From contig JAUVDU010000045.1 in NCBI GenBank assembly GCA_030595135.1, forward strand, positions 1 to 9,047: 9,047 bases of DNA, given 5' to 3'. The position numbers were made by a program, and so were the translations under genes. The stretch's first letter is position 1. Each line of letters starts with the position of its first letter. This DNA is from Deltaproteobacteria bacterium (GTDB lineage: Bacteria > Desulfobacterota > Anaeroferrophillalia > Anaeroferrophillales > Tharpellaceae). Shown piece after piece: positions 1-6,540 of this stretch. The notes beneath the pieces are model-generated. The model was not told the origin of the DNA, searched no databases, and was given only the letters and a program-made list of their open reading frames with translations.

Positions 1-224
1 TCGACATTGATGGCAAAATCGGGGCAGCGCAGCTCACACATGTGGCAGGCGATGCATTTTTCCGGGTTTTGGGCAAAAACCCGACCATTTTCATCCATGC
101 TCAGTACCTCTTTGGGGCAGAAGGCGACACAAATGCCGCAACTTTTGCACCAGTCGGAAAAAATCGTAATTTCGGGGTGCTGATCGGAGGCTGTTTCTTG
201 GTGTTTGTCGTTTTTTGCAACCAT
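1..224 (-). CDS. korD: 2-oxoacid:ferredoxin oxidoreductase delta subunit (KorD-like, two 4Fe-4S), 3' end outside window
   Basis: 74 codons are visible from the ATG at 224 down to the window edge; the stop lies outside. The protein has a short polar N-terminus and then two ferredoxin cluster motifs: C26-x2-C29-x2-C32-x3-C36-P and C57-x2-C60-x2-C63-x3-C67-P. Phrases such as WCKSCGICVAFCPKEVL and CELRCPDFAI are typical of the small delta subunit that passes electrons between the TPP-dependent 2-oxoglutarate (or related 2-oxoacid) ferredoxin oxidoreductase core and ferredoxin in the cytoplasm. An in-frame TAA lies a few codons upstream of the ATG, so the start cannot be much earlier. No good Shine-Dalgarno is visible before it (an A-run only). 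The alpha, beta and gamma subunits would be expected next on this strand, beyond the edge. It could be another 2x4Fe-4S ferredoxin-like subunit; the KorD assignment rests on motif wording, not on seen neighbours. Confidence 0.8.
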   Translation of the reverse strand, partial: MVAKNDKHQETASDQHPEITIFSDWCKSCGICVAFCPKEVLSMDENGRVFAQNPEKCIACHMCELRCPDFAINV

Positions 225-441
225 GGTTTTTTTCAGTTCTGATGGTTAATCTGTTAATGATCTCAAGTGTACAGCGACCGATTTAGGGAAACCCGCCCGC
301 GTAGCCGGTTAGTGGAAATTGCATACACCCGAATAAGGTTTTTTGTCAATGGCTTTTTCACGCTTGCAAAATGAGACTAATACTGGTAGAAAACTATGTG
401 AGATATTGCATTAGTGAATCGACATAATTAAAGAGGTGGAT
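225..441. promoter_or_regulatory. Divergent intergenic region between korD (-) and the binding-protein gene (+)
   Basis: This is the only upstream region for two divergently transcribed genes, so it should hold both promoters. For the + strand two weak sigma70-like pairs can be read: TTGTCA (343-348) with 18 nt to CAAAAT (367-372), and TTGCAA (364-369) with 17 nt to TAGAAA (387-392). Neither is a strong consensus match and they overlap, so I do not choose between them. No convincing promoter is seen for korD, and I see no operator-like palindrome. Confidence 0.3.
433..439 (+). promoter_or_regulatory. Ribosome binding site deciding the start of the binding-protein gene
   Basis: GAGGTGG lies 2 nt (GAGG part: 5 nt) before the ATG at 442. 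The in-frame GTG at 436 is itself part of this Shine-Dalgarno, so it cannot be the start. ATG 442 is therefore preferred, giving 343 residues. Confidence 0.75.
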
Positions 442-1473
442 ATGCGAAGATCTTTTTTAAACCGTTGGTTTTGGTCGTTGCTTTTATGTCTGTCGTTTTT
501 AATGGTTTCGGTTCTGCTTTTAAGCCCGCATAATGTTTTGGCGGAAATTCGCAAGAATCGAGTGCATCGGGTTGCCGTACTGGCTTTTGCGCCGCCTTTT
601 CTAAAATCGTACGAAGGGTTGCGGAGTGGGCTTGAGGGCCGAGGTTACAATCTTGATAAAGATCTCTTTTTTGACGTTCATTGTCTCGGTCGGGACACCT
701 CAAAAATGGAGCCCTTGCTGGAGAAGTTGGTGGCCGCTGATTACGATCTGATTTTTTCAATTACGACGCCGGTAACCCGGGTGATCCGCGCTTCTCCGGC
801 TGCGAGCAAAGCCGAAATGCCGGTGGTTTTTACGGCGGTTGCTGATCCTTTAGGTTCGAAAATTGTGAATACCCTGCGCCGTCCCGGTGGAAATTTTACC
901 GGGGTCAGTCATCTCTCCATAGAGCTATTACCGCAACGCTTGCTGTTGTTTAAAAAAGCTTTTCCGGCCATGACGCGTGTGGCGCTCTTTTTTGATCCTG
1001 AAGTGGAGATTTCAAAGCGCTCTTTGAATCAAGGTTTTCTGCGCCGGGCGGCGGCCGATATCGGGCTTGAGCTGGTGGTTGTCCATGTGCGTAACCGCGA
1101 TGAGATGGTCAAGAGTTGCCAAAGCTTCAGCGCCGATCGAGCCGATGCTATTTTTATGTTGCCGGATCCGCTCGCGGTGGCTCATTTCAATGAACTTCTC
1201 GCACTTTCACACCGTCTGAAAATTCCGTTGATGGTGATCGATAATATGTTACTTCAGCGTGGCGGAGTGATGGGTTACAGCCCCGATTTTTATGGTGTCG
1301 GTTTTCAATCTGCAACCATTGTCGACCAGATCTTCAAGGGAGGATCCCCTAGAGAAATCCCGGTTCAGAATGCTGAAAAAGTAAATCTTGTTGTCTCTTT
1401 AAAAGAGGTTCGGGCGTTAGGCCTTGAAATCAGTGATGATATCCTTTTGCAGGCGGATGAGGTTTTACGGTGA
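442..1473 (+). CDS. Periplasmic substrate-binding protein, ABC_sub_bind (TrpX/DUF534) family
   Basis: 343 residues. The N-terminus MRRSFLNRWF plus a hydrophobic run to about residue 28 and NVLA (31-34) before E35 reads as a cleavable Sec signal peptide; no lipobox cysteine is seen. The mature part matches the ABC_sub_bind family (PF04392): an opening beta strand (HRVAVLAF, 42-49), the family block MPVVFTAVADP (126-136) followed by RPGGNFTGVS (147-156), and the typical ending ALGLEISDDILLQADEVL (325-342). Proteins of this family bind small ligands in the periplasm, some of them aromatic amino acids; the ligand here cannot be read from sequence. No permease or ATPase gene is nearby. Its stop overlaps the start of the downstream sensor kinase by 4 bp, so the two are translationally coupled and the protein probably presents ligand to the kinase rather than to a transporter. 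Family call is firm; the sensory role is inference from context. Confidence 0.9.
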   Translation: MRRSFLNRWFWSLLLCLSFLMVSVLLLSPHNVLAEIRKNRVHRVAVLAFAPPFLKSYEGLRSGLEGRGYNLDKDLFFDVHCLGRDTSKMEPLLEKLVAADYDLIFSITTPVTRVIRASPAASKAEMPVVFTAVADPLGSKIVNTLRRPGGNFTGVSHLSIELLPQRLLLFKKAFPAMTRVALFFDPEVEISKRSLNQGFLRRAAADIGLELVVVHVRNRDEMVKSCQSFSADRADAIFMLPDPLAVAHFNELLALSHRLKIPLMVIDNMLLQRGGVMGYSPDFYGVGFQSATIVDQIFKGGSPREIPVQNAEKVNLVVSLKEVRALGLEISDDILLQADEVLR

Positions 1474-4457
1474 GAGTGAAATTTTCTCTTTATCGGAAAT
1501 TACTTTTCGGTTTTATTATAGTTGCAGTTTTGCCGTTGCTGGTTGGTTCCGGCTATTTTTATAAGATTTTACGGGGGCATCTTTACGAAGATGTTGAGCA
1601 TATTAACCTGGTTCAAGCCCAGATGGCCGGTAAGCAGGTTGGCTGGCATGTCCGCGAAATTGATCGCAGCCTCTCGCATTGTGCGAGCCAATATATTTTT
1701 CAACGAAATAATGATGGGCTCTTGTCGTGGCCCTATCGTCAGCACCCCGAAATTCGTAAGATCGTGATCGTTGACCAAGAGAACAACGTGCTTGAGGCCT
1801 TGTCACGATTTGGTTACTTAAGTTCTGGTATGGCCTCGCCTCTGCTTACTTTTGTGGCGGATTACCCGGAGCAAAAAAAGATTTTTTTCACCCAGTGGCA
1901 ACTTGAACCGCAGTTGGTTGTGGTCTATCCGATCACTTCCTTGACTACCGGTAAACAGCAGGGCTACCTCTTTGCCGAACTTTCGTTGAAAAATCTTTTC
2001 AATGCTTTTCCTCGGCAAAACTCTGGACAAAATGAGCTTTTTCTCGTCAATTTCGAGGGTGAAGTGGTAGCCCATGCTGACATTGATCATGTTCTTAAGG
2101 GAACCAGGCTCAATCATCTCTCCCCGGTAGCGGAGGTTCTGGAAGGGGCTCAGTCAGCCTTGGGCGAGTATTCCAATCTTGATCGAGAAGCGGTTTTCGG
2201 AGTTGTAACCAAGGTCGAAGGCTTGCCGTTATTGGTTGTCTGTGAGATGCCGTTATCCTCAGCCTATGCCTTAACTGAAGCTTGGCGCAATACTTTTATC
2301 TATGTTTTTTGTTTTGCCTTAGGTCTGATTCTGCTTGGCAGCTGGTATATCTCCCGCTTGATGACGCGGCCCATCGAAAGACTTTATCGCGCCAGTGAGA
2401 TGATTCGTGGCGGCAGCCTGGAACTGGTCAAGGGCGATTTTCCGGACGATGAGATCGGCTCTTTTGCGCTCTGTTTCAATGAGATGGTTGTCTCTTTGAA
2501 AAAGGATCGCAAACTGCGCGAAAAAGCTGAAACGAACTTGCGTGAAAGTGAGAGCCACTATCGCACGGTTGCTGATTACGCTTATGATATGGAGTGCTGG
2601 CGTGATCCTGAGGGTAAGTTTATTCACATGTCACCATCATGTTTGGAGATTACCGGATATCTTTCGTGGGAGTTTTATGCCAACCATCTCTTGATGGATG
2701 AGATCGTTATAAAAGAAGATCGTGAGATTTTTATCGGCCACCGGCATGAGGTTATGCAGAATGGTCGTTATGAGCCGATTGAGTTTCGTATTCGTCACAA
2801 AGATGGTTCAGTCCGCTGGTTAAGCCATATCTGTCGTCCGATAACCGATTCTACAGGGGCGGATTTAGGAGTTCGGGGCAGCAACCGGGATATTACGCCT
2901 TGGAAATTGGCTGATGATTTTCTGGCAGCGGAGAAAGAGCGGCTCGCAGTTACCTTGCGCAGTATTGGTGATGGGGTGATTACTACAGATAATCATGGTC
3001 GTGTGACCTTGCTTAATCCGGTGGCTGAAATCCTGACCGGTTGGAGTAATGACGCCGCTTCGGGTCGGGCAGTTGACGAAATATTTCACATTATTCACGA
3101 ATTTAGCCGGAAGATTATAACCAATCCGGTAGCTTTGGTTTTGGCCGAAAATCGGGTTGTGGAGTTGGCTAATCATGCCCTGCTTATTTCCCGTTCCGGA
3201 GTCGAGGTTGCGGTGGCCGACAGCGCTGCTCCGATTATTGGTCGGAGTGGAGAACGGCTTGGAGTGGTTCTGGTTTTTCGTGACGTAAGAGATGAGAAAA
3301 AACTTCAGCAGGAACGTTTGCGGAGTGAGAAACTTGCGGCTCTCGGGGTCTTGGCCGGGGGTATTGCCCATGATTTTAATAATCTTTTAATGGGGTTGCA
3401 AGGCAGTCTTGATCTGGTCAGACTCTCTTATAACCAAGGTTTTGCCACAACTGAGAAACATCTTTTGAAAGCTGAAAATGCGATTGGCCGGGCCGTCTCT
3501 TTAGCTCAACAACTCCTGACGTTTGCCAAAGGTGGAGCTCCGGTTAAAGAGAAGACAGCGTTGCCTCAGTTGGTTGAAGAATCAGCCGAGTTTGTTCTCC
3601 ATGGTTCGCAGGTGAAAGCTGAAGTTGTCGTTGAAGCTGATCTCTGGGATGTAGAAATTGATAGTGGGCAGATCAGTCAGGTAGTTAATAATCTGGTGAC
3701 TAATGCGCGGCAGGCGATGGATGATACCGGTATTGTCCGGATCACTATTACCAACCTGGAAATTATGGATGATTCTTTGGTTGATCTGAAATCCGGGCCT
3801 TACGTTAAGGTTTCGGTGCGAGATCAAGGTTGTGGCATTGAGCCTGAAATCATACCCCATATATTTGAGCCCTACTATACGACCAAGGAGGCCGGCAGCG
3901 GGCTCGGATTGGCTACCTGTTACTCAATAATTGCGAACCACGATGGCCATCTTGACGTAACTTCCGAGTCTGGAGTTGGTTCGACTTTTACTTTTCTCCT
4001 GCCGGCAACCGGCCAGTCTAGTAAAGAGAAGCCGATTGAATCCCCGAAGTCACCGTTGAGATATGATAGTGTTGCCGGCAATGGCCGGATCCTGCTTATG
4101 GATGATGAAGAGGTGATCTGTGAAGTTGTGAGCGAAATGTTGGAGATGCTTGGTTATGAAGTTGTGGCGGTTGCCGATGGTGAGGCCCTGCTTGAGACTT
4201 ACAAAAAAGCTTTGTCGGAAGGGTTAAGTTTTCAGGCGGTTTTAATGGATCTTTCAATCCCCGGCGGAATGGGTGGTCGAGAGGCAATTAGGCATCTCAG
4301 GGAGATTGATGCTGACGTGAGAGCCATTGTCTCCAGTGGTTACTCTCAAGATCCGGTGATGGCGGATTATCGGGCTTATGGCTTTAACGCTATGGTCGCC
4401 AAACCCTATAAAATCGAATCTCTGCTCGCAGTTTTACAAGATGATGGTCTTTGCTGA
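1470..4457 (+). CDS. Hybrid sensor histidine kinase: Cache-like sensor, HAMP, 2 PAS, HisKA, HATPase, receiver
   Basis: 995 residues. Membrane segment 1 is at about 10-32, then an extracytoplasmic region (33-272) with features of a Cache domain (NELFLVNFEGEVVAHAD, 188-204), and membrane segment 2 at 276-296. HAMP follows (295-348), then PAS 1 (about 360-478) and PAS 2 (488-608). The HisKA H-box GIAHDFNN gives phospho-accepting H634. In the ATPase, the N-box is NLVTNARQA (N745), G1 is DQGCGI (785-790), the F-box is IFEPYYTTK and G2 is GSGLGL (809-814). The C-terminal receiver (872-990) has acidic D878/D879, phospho-acceptor D927, S955/S956 and K978, all intact. There is no DNA-binding or enzymatic output domain after the receiver, so the signal must leave by phosphotransfer or protein contact. 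The GTG start at 1470 overlaps the upstream TGA (GTGA), with GAGG about 8 nt before it; a second in-frame GTG at 1476 is a less likely alternative. Its co-transcription with a binding-protein gene suggests that protein is its ligand-sensing partner. Confidence 0.95.
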   Translation: MRVKFSLYRKLLFGFIIVAVLPLLVGSGYFYKILRGHLYEDVEHINLVQAQMAGKQVGWHVREIDRSLSHCASQYIFQRNNDGLLSWPYRQHPEIRKIVIVDQENNVLEALSRFGYLSSGMASPLLTFVADYPEQKKIFFTQWQLEPQLVVVYPITSLTTGKQQGYLFAELSLKNLFNAFPRQNSGQNELFLVNFEGEVVAHADIDHVLKGTRLNHLSPVAEVLEGAQSALGEYSNLDREAVFGVVTKVEGLPLLVVCEMPLSSAYALTEAWRNTFIYVFCFALGLILLGSWYISRLMTRPIERLYRASEMIRGGSLELVKGDFPDDEIGSFALCFNEMVVSLKKDRKLREKAETNLRESESHYRTVADYAYDMECWRDPEGKFIHMSPSCLEITGYLSWEFYANHLLMDEIVIKEDREIFIGHRHEVMQNGRYEPIEFRIRHKDGSVRWLSHICRPITDSTGADLGVRGSNRDITPWKLADDFLAAEKERLAVTLRSIGDGVITTDNHGRVTLLNPVAEILTGWSNDAASGRAVDEIFHIIHEFSRKIITNPVALVLAENRVVELANHALLISRSGVEVAVADSAAPIIGRSGERLGVVLVFRDVRDEKKLQQERLRSEKLAALGVLAGGIAHDFNNLLMGLQGSLDLVRLSYNQGFATTEKHLLKAENAIGRAVSLAQQLLTFAKGGAPVKEKTALPQLVEESAEFVLHGSQVKAEVVVEADLWDVEIDSGQISQVVNNLVTNARQAMDDTGIVRITITNLEIMDDSLVDLKSGPYVKVSVRDQGCGIEPEIIPHIFEPYYTTKEAGSGLGLATCYSIIANHDGHLDVTSESGVGSTFTFLLPATGQSSKEKPIESPKSPLRYDSVAGNGRILLMDDEEVICEVVSEMLEMLGYEVVAVADGEALLETYKKALSEGLSFQAVLMDLSIPGGMGGREAIRHLREIDADVRAIVSSGYSQDPVMADYRAYGFNAMVAKPYKIESLLAVLQDDGLC

Positions 4458-4943
4458 GCCACTGTTCCAGATCAGTGTCAAGGTGTAAGCGACCATGATG
4501 ACGCCGATGAAGAACTCAAAAAAAAGGCTGAAAATCGCTCCGATAGCGGCACCGATCCCGGCCTTGAGGCTTTCCCTTTGACTTTTAACGGCAAAAGCCA
4601 ATTCGCAGATAAAAGCTCCGGCAAAGGCTCCCAGAAGTGAGCCTCCCGGGGCCGGAATAAAGAGCAATCCTAAGAAAAAACCGACAAAGGCACCAATAAT
4701 CCCATATTTACCGGCCCCCATTACTTTGGCCCCGAAACTGGTGATAAAAAACTGACCGATTGAGCCAACTAACATCAGTCCTAAAAGTATCATGACGGAT
4801 GAGCCGGTGATGACCTGAAAATTGGTGAGCAAGGCATACGCAAGAGCCCCGATAAAGATCAGGCCGCTGCCGGGCATCACCGGTAGCAGGGTGCCGATCA
4901 GGCCGATCATGCAGAGAACAATCAGGATTGCAGTTTCCATCAT
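4434..4943 (-). CDS. DUF456 family small integral membrane protein
   Basis: 169 residues and highly hydrophobic: segments at about 3-38 (one hairpin broken by PVMPGSG, 21-27), 47-70, 80-117 (rich in glycine and alanine, with the loop IPAPGGS at 96-102) and 127-157. The proline/glycine turn near residue 21 and the central glycine-zipper-like block match the DUF456 (PF04306) family, whose function is unknown; the usual length is close to this one. The start has two adjacent ATGs (4943 and 4940) and no strong Shine-Dalgarno, but its 5' end lies 13 bp from the ahbD stop, so it is probably translated from the ahbD transcript. Its last 24 bp overlap the 3' end of the convergent histidine kinase gene, leaving no room for a terminator between them. 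I do not assign a function. Confidence 0.85.
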   Translation of the reverse strand: MMETAILIVLCMIGLIGTLLPVMPGSGLIFIGALAYALLTNFQVITGSSVMILLGLMLVGSIGQFFITSFGAKVMGAGKYGIIGAFVGFFLGLLFIPAPGGSLLGAFAGAFICELAFAVKSQRESLKAGIGAAIGAIFSLFFEFFIGVIMVAYTLTLIWNSGSAKTIIL

Positions 4944-4956
4944 ATTAGCATTTTAC

Positions 4957-6054
4957 TTAACTTCTTTTTTTCGGCTCATAGACGCAGTAGGGTTCTTCGG
5001 CCATGTAATTACCGGTCGCCTCGAAAGCGCGGGCGCGACAGCCGCCGCAGACCCTTTTGTATTCACAGATGCCGCATTTTCCTTCAAGGGCGTCATAATC
5101 CCGCAGGCGCGTGAAAACTTCCGACTCTTCCCAGATCTTCTGGAAGTTGGTTTCAAGAATGTTGCCGGCCTTGGCTTCAAGGTAGCCGCAGGGTTGGACG
5201 TCACCCGTATGGGAGACAAAGCAGAAACCGATGCCGCCCAAACAACCTCGGGTGACGGCGTCAAGGCCATGGGTTTTAAATGTGACTTTCTTGCCCTCAG
5301 CCTTGCTCCTTTGCCGCAAAATACGCAAATAATGGGGGGCGCAGGTCGCTTTAAGTTGGAGCGGAACTTTGTCGCGTTGATCGTAAAACCAATTTAAGGT
5401 TCTCTCATACTCTTCAGCCGGGATCTCCTGCTCTTCGAGTTCTTTGCCCCGACCGGTGGGTACCAGAAGAAAAATGTGGTGAGCCGCAGCTCCGAGTTTG
5501 ACTGTCAGATCGAGGATTGCCGGTATCTCTGCAAGGTTGAGTTTGGTAATGGTCGTGTTGACTTGAAACTCAAGGCCGTTATCCCGGGCGAAGTCCAAGG
5601 CTCTCAGGGCGTTTGCGAAAGAGCCTTTTACCTGGCGAAAATTATCATGGGTTTCGGCATTGGCTCCATCCAGGCTGACACTGATTCTTTGAATGCCGCT
5701 GTCGATCATGCGCTTGATACTGTCCTGATCAACGAGGGTGCCGTTGGTTGCCATAACCATGCGTAAACCCAGTTTGGTGCCGTAGGCGGCCAAATCATAG
5801 ATATCATCGCGGAGCATCGGTTCACCGCCGGTCAGGATGATGACCGGGTTGCTGAAAGAGGCGACCGTATCCAGGAAAGAGAAGGCTTTTTTCGTGTCCA
5901 GTTCACCCGGATAGGGGCCTTTTTCGGCCGCCGCCCGGCAGTGAATGCAGGAGAGGTTACAACTTCTGGTGGTTTCCCAGGCGATCAGGCGCAGTTCAGG
6001 GATATCTTTGCCGCCGTGCTGTTTGGTTGGCATTTTATCGGTTTCCGGGTGCAT
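4957..6054 (-). CDS. ahbD: Heme b synthase AhbD, radical SAM/SPASM enzyme of the siroheme-dependent heme pathway
   Basis: 365 residues. AhbD oxidatively decarboxylates the two propionate side chains of iron-coproporphyrin III to vinyl groups, giving heme b without oxygen; it is cytoplasmic. The radical SAM motif CNLSCIHC supplies C32, C36 and C39, with GGEP at 76-79 for SAM binding. A SPASM-like C-terminus carries an extra iron-sulfur cluster set: C271, C278, C289, C327, C330, C336, C339 and C357, in CGICEYKRVCGGCRARAF and EEPYCVYEP. The opening RLIAWETTRSCNLSC and this ending match AhbD better than AhbC or NirJ, as I recall those families. I chose ATG 6054 over ATG 6102 because AAGGA (6067-6063) lies 8 nt before it, whereas 6102 has no Shine-Dalgarno and sits almost at the predicted transcription start. 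ahbA, ahbB and ahbC are not in this window. The alternative is another NirJ-like porphyrin-modifying radical SAM protein. Confidence 0.82.
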   Translation of the reverse strand: MHPETDKMPTKQHGGKDIPELRLIAWETTRSCNLSCIHCRAAAEKGPYPGELDTKKAFSFLDTVASFSNPVIILTGGEPMLRDDIYDLAAYGTKLGLRMVMATNGTLVDQDSIKRMIDSGIQRISVSLDGANAETHDNFRQVKGSFANALRALDFARDNGLEFQVNTTITKLNLAEIPAILDLTVKLGAAAHHIFLLVPTGRGKELEEQEIPAEEYERTLNWFYDQRDKVPLQLKATCAPHYLRILRQRSKAEGKKVTFKTHGLDAVTRGCLGGIGFCFVSHTGDVQPCGYLEAKAGNILETNFQKIWEESEVFTRLRDYDALEGKCGICEYKRVCGGCRARAFEATGNYMAEEPYCVYEPKKRS

Positions 6055-6062
6055 GTGAATTT

Positions 6063-6067
6063 TCCTT
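6063..6067 (-). promoter_or_regulatory. Ribosome binding site deciding the ahbD start
   Basis: Read on the minus strand this is AAGGA followed by 8 nt and ATG at 6054. It supports the shorter protein, which starts MHPETDKMP. Confidence 0.7.
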
Positions 6068-6076
6068 GAATATAAA

Positions 6077-6100
6077 GTCAAACCGGGTTGTCCGGTTGAC
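6077..6100 (-). promoter_or_regulatory. Palindrome in the ahbD leader (candidate operator or leader hairpin)
   Basis: The arms are GTCAAACCGG and CCGGTTGAC around a GTTGT spacer (+ strand reading). The match is perfect except for one extra A in one arm. It lies between the predicted -10 box and the ahbD Shine-Dalgarno, where either a repressor or an mRNA hairpin could act. No regulator family is recognised from the motif. Confidence 0.5.
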
Positions 6101-6111
6101 ATGGTTGCTAG

Positions 6112-6141
6112 TTTATATTATTGATCAATTCTAGTGCTCAA
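6112..6141 (-). promoter_or_regulatory. Predicted sigma70-like promoter of ahbD
   Basis: On the minus strand, TTGAGC (6141-6136) is followed by 18 nt and TATAAA (6117-6112). Transcription would begin near 6105, about 50 nt before ATG 6054, with the palindrome inside the leader. Confidence 0.5.
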
Positions 6142-6211
6142 CCATAAACTATAGTGGTTGTTTTTAGCAAGGAAAATGTTACTTTATTATGGTTGTTACG
6201 GTAAACTTTAC

Positions 6212-6410
6212 GTTACTATTCAGCGTATTTAACCATAACGTTACAGCAAATGGCGGCGAACATCGCTTCGCCCACTTCGAGGGGGACACAGCTCAGCTCG
6301 TCACGGGCTAAAGCCCGGCCTGGAGGTTGCGCCCGAACGAAGAGAGGAAGTGCCCTTGGGGTATCCGGCGCACCGAGATAGTTCGAACCCAGAACACGCT
6401 GAATAGTTAC
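6212..6410. mobile_element. 199-bp non-autonomous element (MITE) with 15-bp terminal inverted repeats, IS66-like ends
   Basis: The left end GTTACTATTCAGCGT (6212-6226) and right end ACGCTGAATAGTTAC (6396-6410) are inverted repeats matching at 14 of 15 positions. The flanking 8-mers are AACTTTAC (6204-6211) and AACTTTAA (6411-6418), a target duplication with one mismatch. The interior is clearly more GC-rich than its surroundings and contains at least two perfect hairpins: GGCGAA/TTCGCC (6255-6272) and CGGGCT/AGCCCG (6304-6317). No transposase is encoded. A 5'-GTAA end and 8-bp duplications are the known signature of IS66-family elements, so trans-mobilisation by one is inferred. The terminus is shared with the 67-bp element at 8891-8957. 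A minus-strand open frame crosses it but reads through the right terminus and is not credible as a gene. Confidence 0.75.
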
Positions 6411-6540
6411 AACTTTAACTTTATAAAAAACTTTGTGTCTTCTGCCTCTGTGCCTCGTATCTGTAATAATTATCAAACTGGGTGATTACATGACTTTAAG
6501 CCGAATAGTTACTTTTTTTGTTCAGGCAGGATGATTTTTT
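6411..6540. other. Non-coding leader of the nucleotidyltransferase gene with a G/T-rich repeat fragment
   Basis: The stretch is AT-rich apart from 6431-6460, a C/T/G strand-biased run with repeated TGTG and CTCTG units. It resembles the G/T-biased dispersed intergenic repeats often seen in such genomes and is similar in style to the palindrome at 8679-8748. No convincing promoter for the downstream gene is seen. AGGA (6528-6531) lies 9 nt before the ATG at 6541. Confidence 0.4.
6500..6512. repeat. Solitary copy of the GTAACTATTCAGC element terminus
   Basis: GCCGAATAGTTAC matches the right terminus GCTGAATAGTTAC of the two elements at 12 of 13 positions. No partner left end and no copy of the flanking 8-mer TTTTTTTG could be found upstream, so it looks like a relic or a chance match. 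Confidence 0.45.

Noticed and set aside
436..441. GTG start for the binding-protein gene
   Set aside because: The GTG is part of the Shine-Dalgarno GAGGTGG; ATG 442 fits the spacing better.
2865..3371. 168-residue - strand open frame inside the kinase gene
   Set aside because: Antisense to the PAS 2/HisKA coding region; no ribosome site or recognisable domain.
4822..5397. 191-residue + strand open frame opposite ahbD and DUF456
   Set aside because: It is antisense to two well-supported genes, shows no domain, and its length follows from codon bias of the opposite strand.
6055..6102. 16-residue N-terminal extension of AhbD from ATG 6102
   Set aside because: No Shine-Dalgarno, almost at the predicted transcription start, and coded by the leader palindrome; the family normally begins close to the second ATG.
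6140..6238. Three copies of AACCATAA (6140-6147, 6187-6194 inverted, 6231-6238) as an operator set
   Set aside because: Short, AT-rich and irregularly spaced, and one copy lies inside the mobile element while the others lie outside; chance is the simpler reading.
6366..6394. tRNA-like T-loop string GGTTCGAAC (minus strand)
   Set aside because: No acceptor, D or anticodon stem can be folded around it; it is internal to the 199-bp element.
6216..6476. 86-residue - strand open frame across the 199-bp element
   Set aside because: It starts outside the element, reads through the right terminus and ends at the left one. It has no Shine-Dalgarno and its composition follows the repeat sequence.
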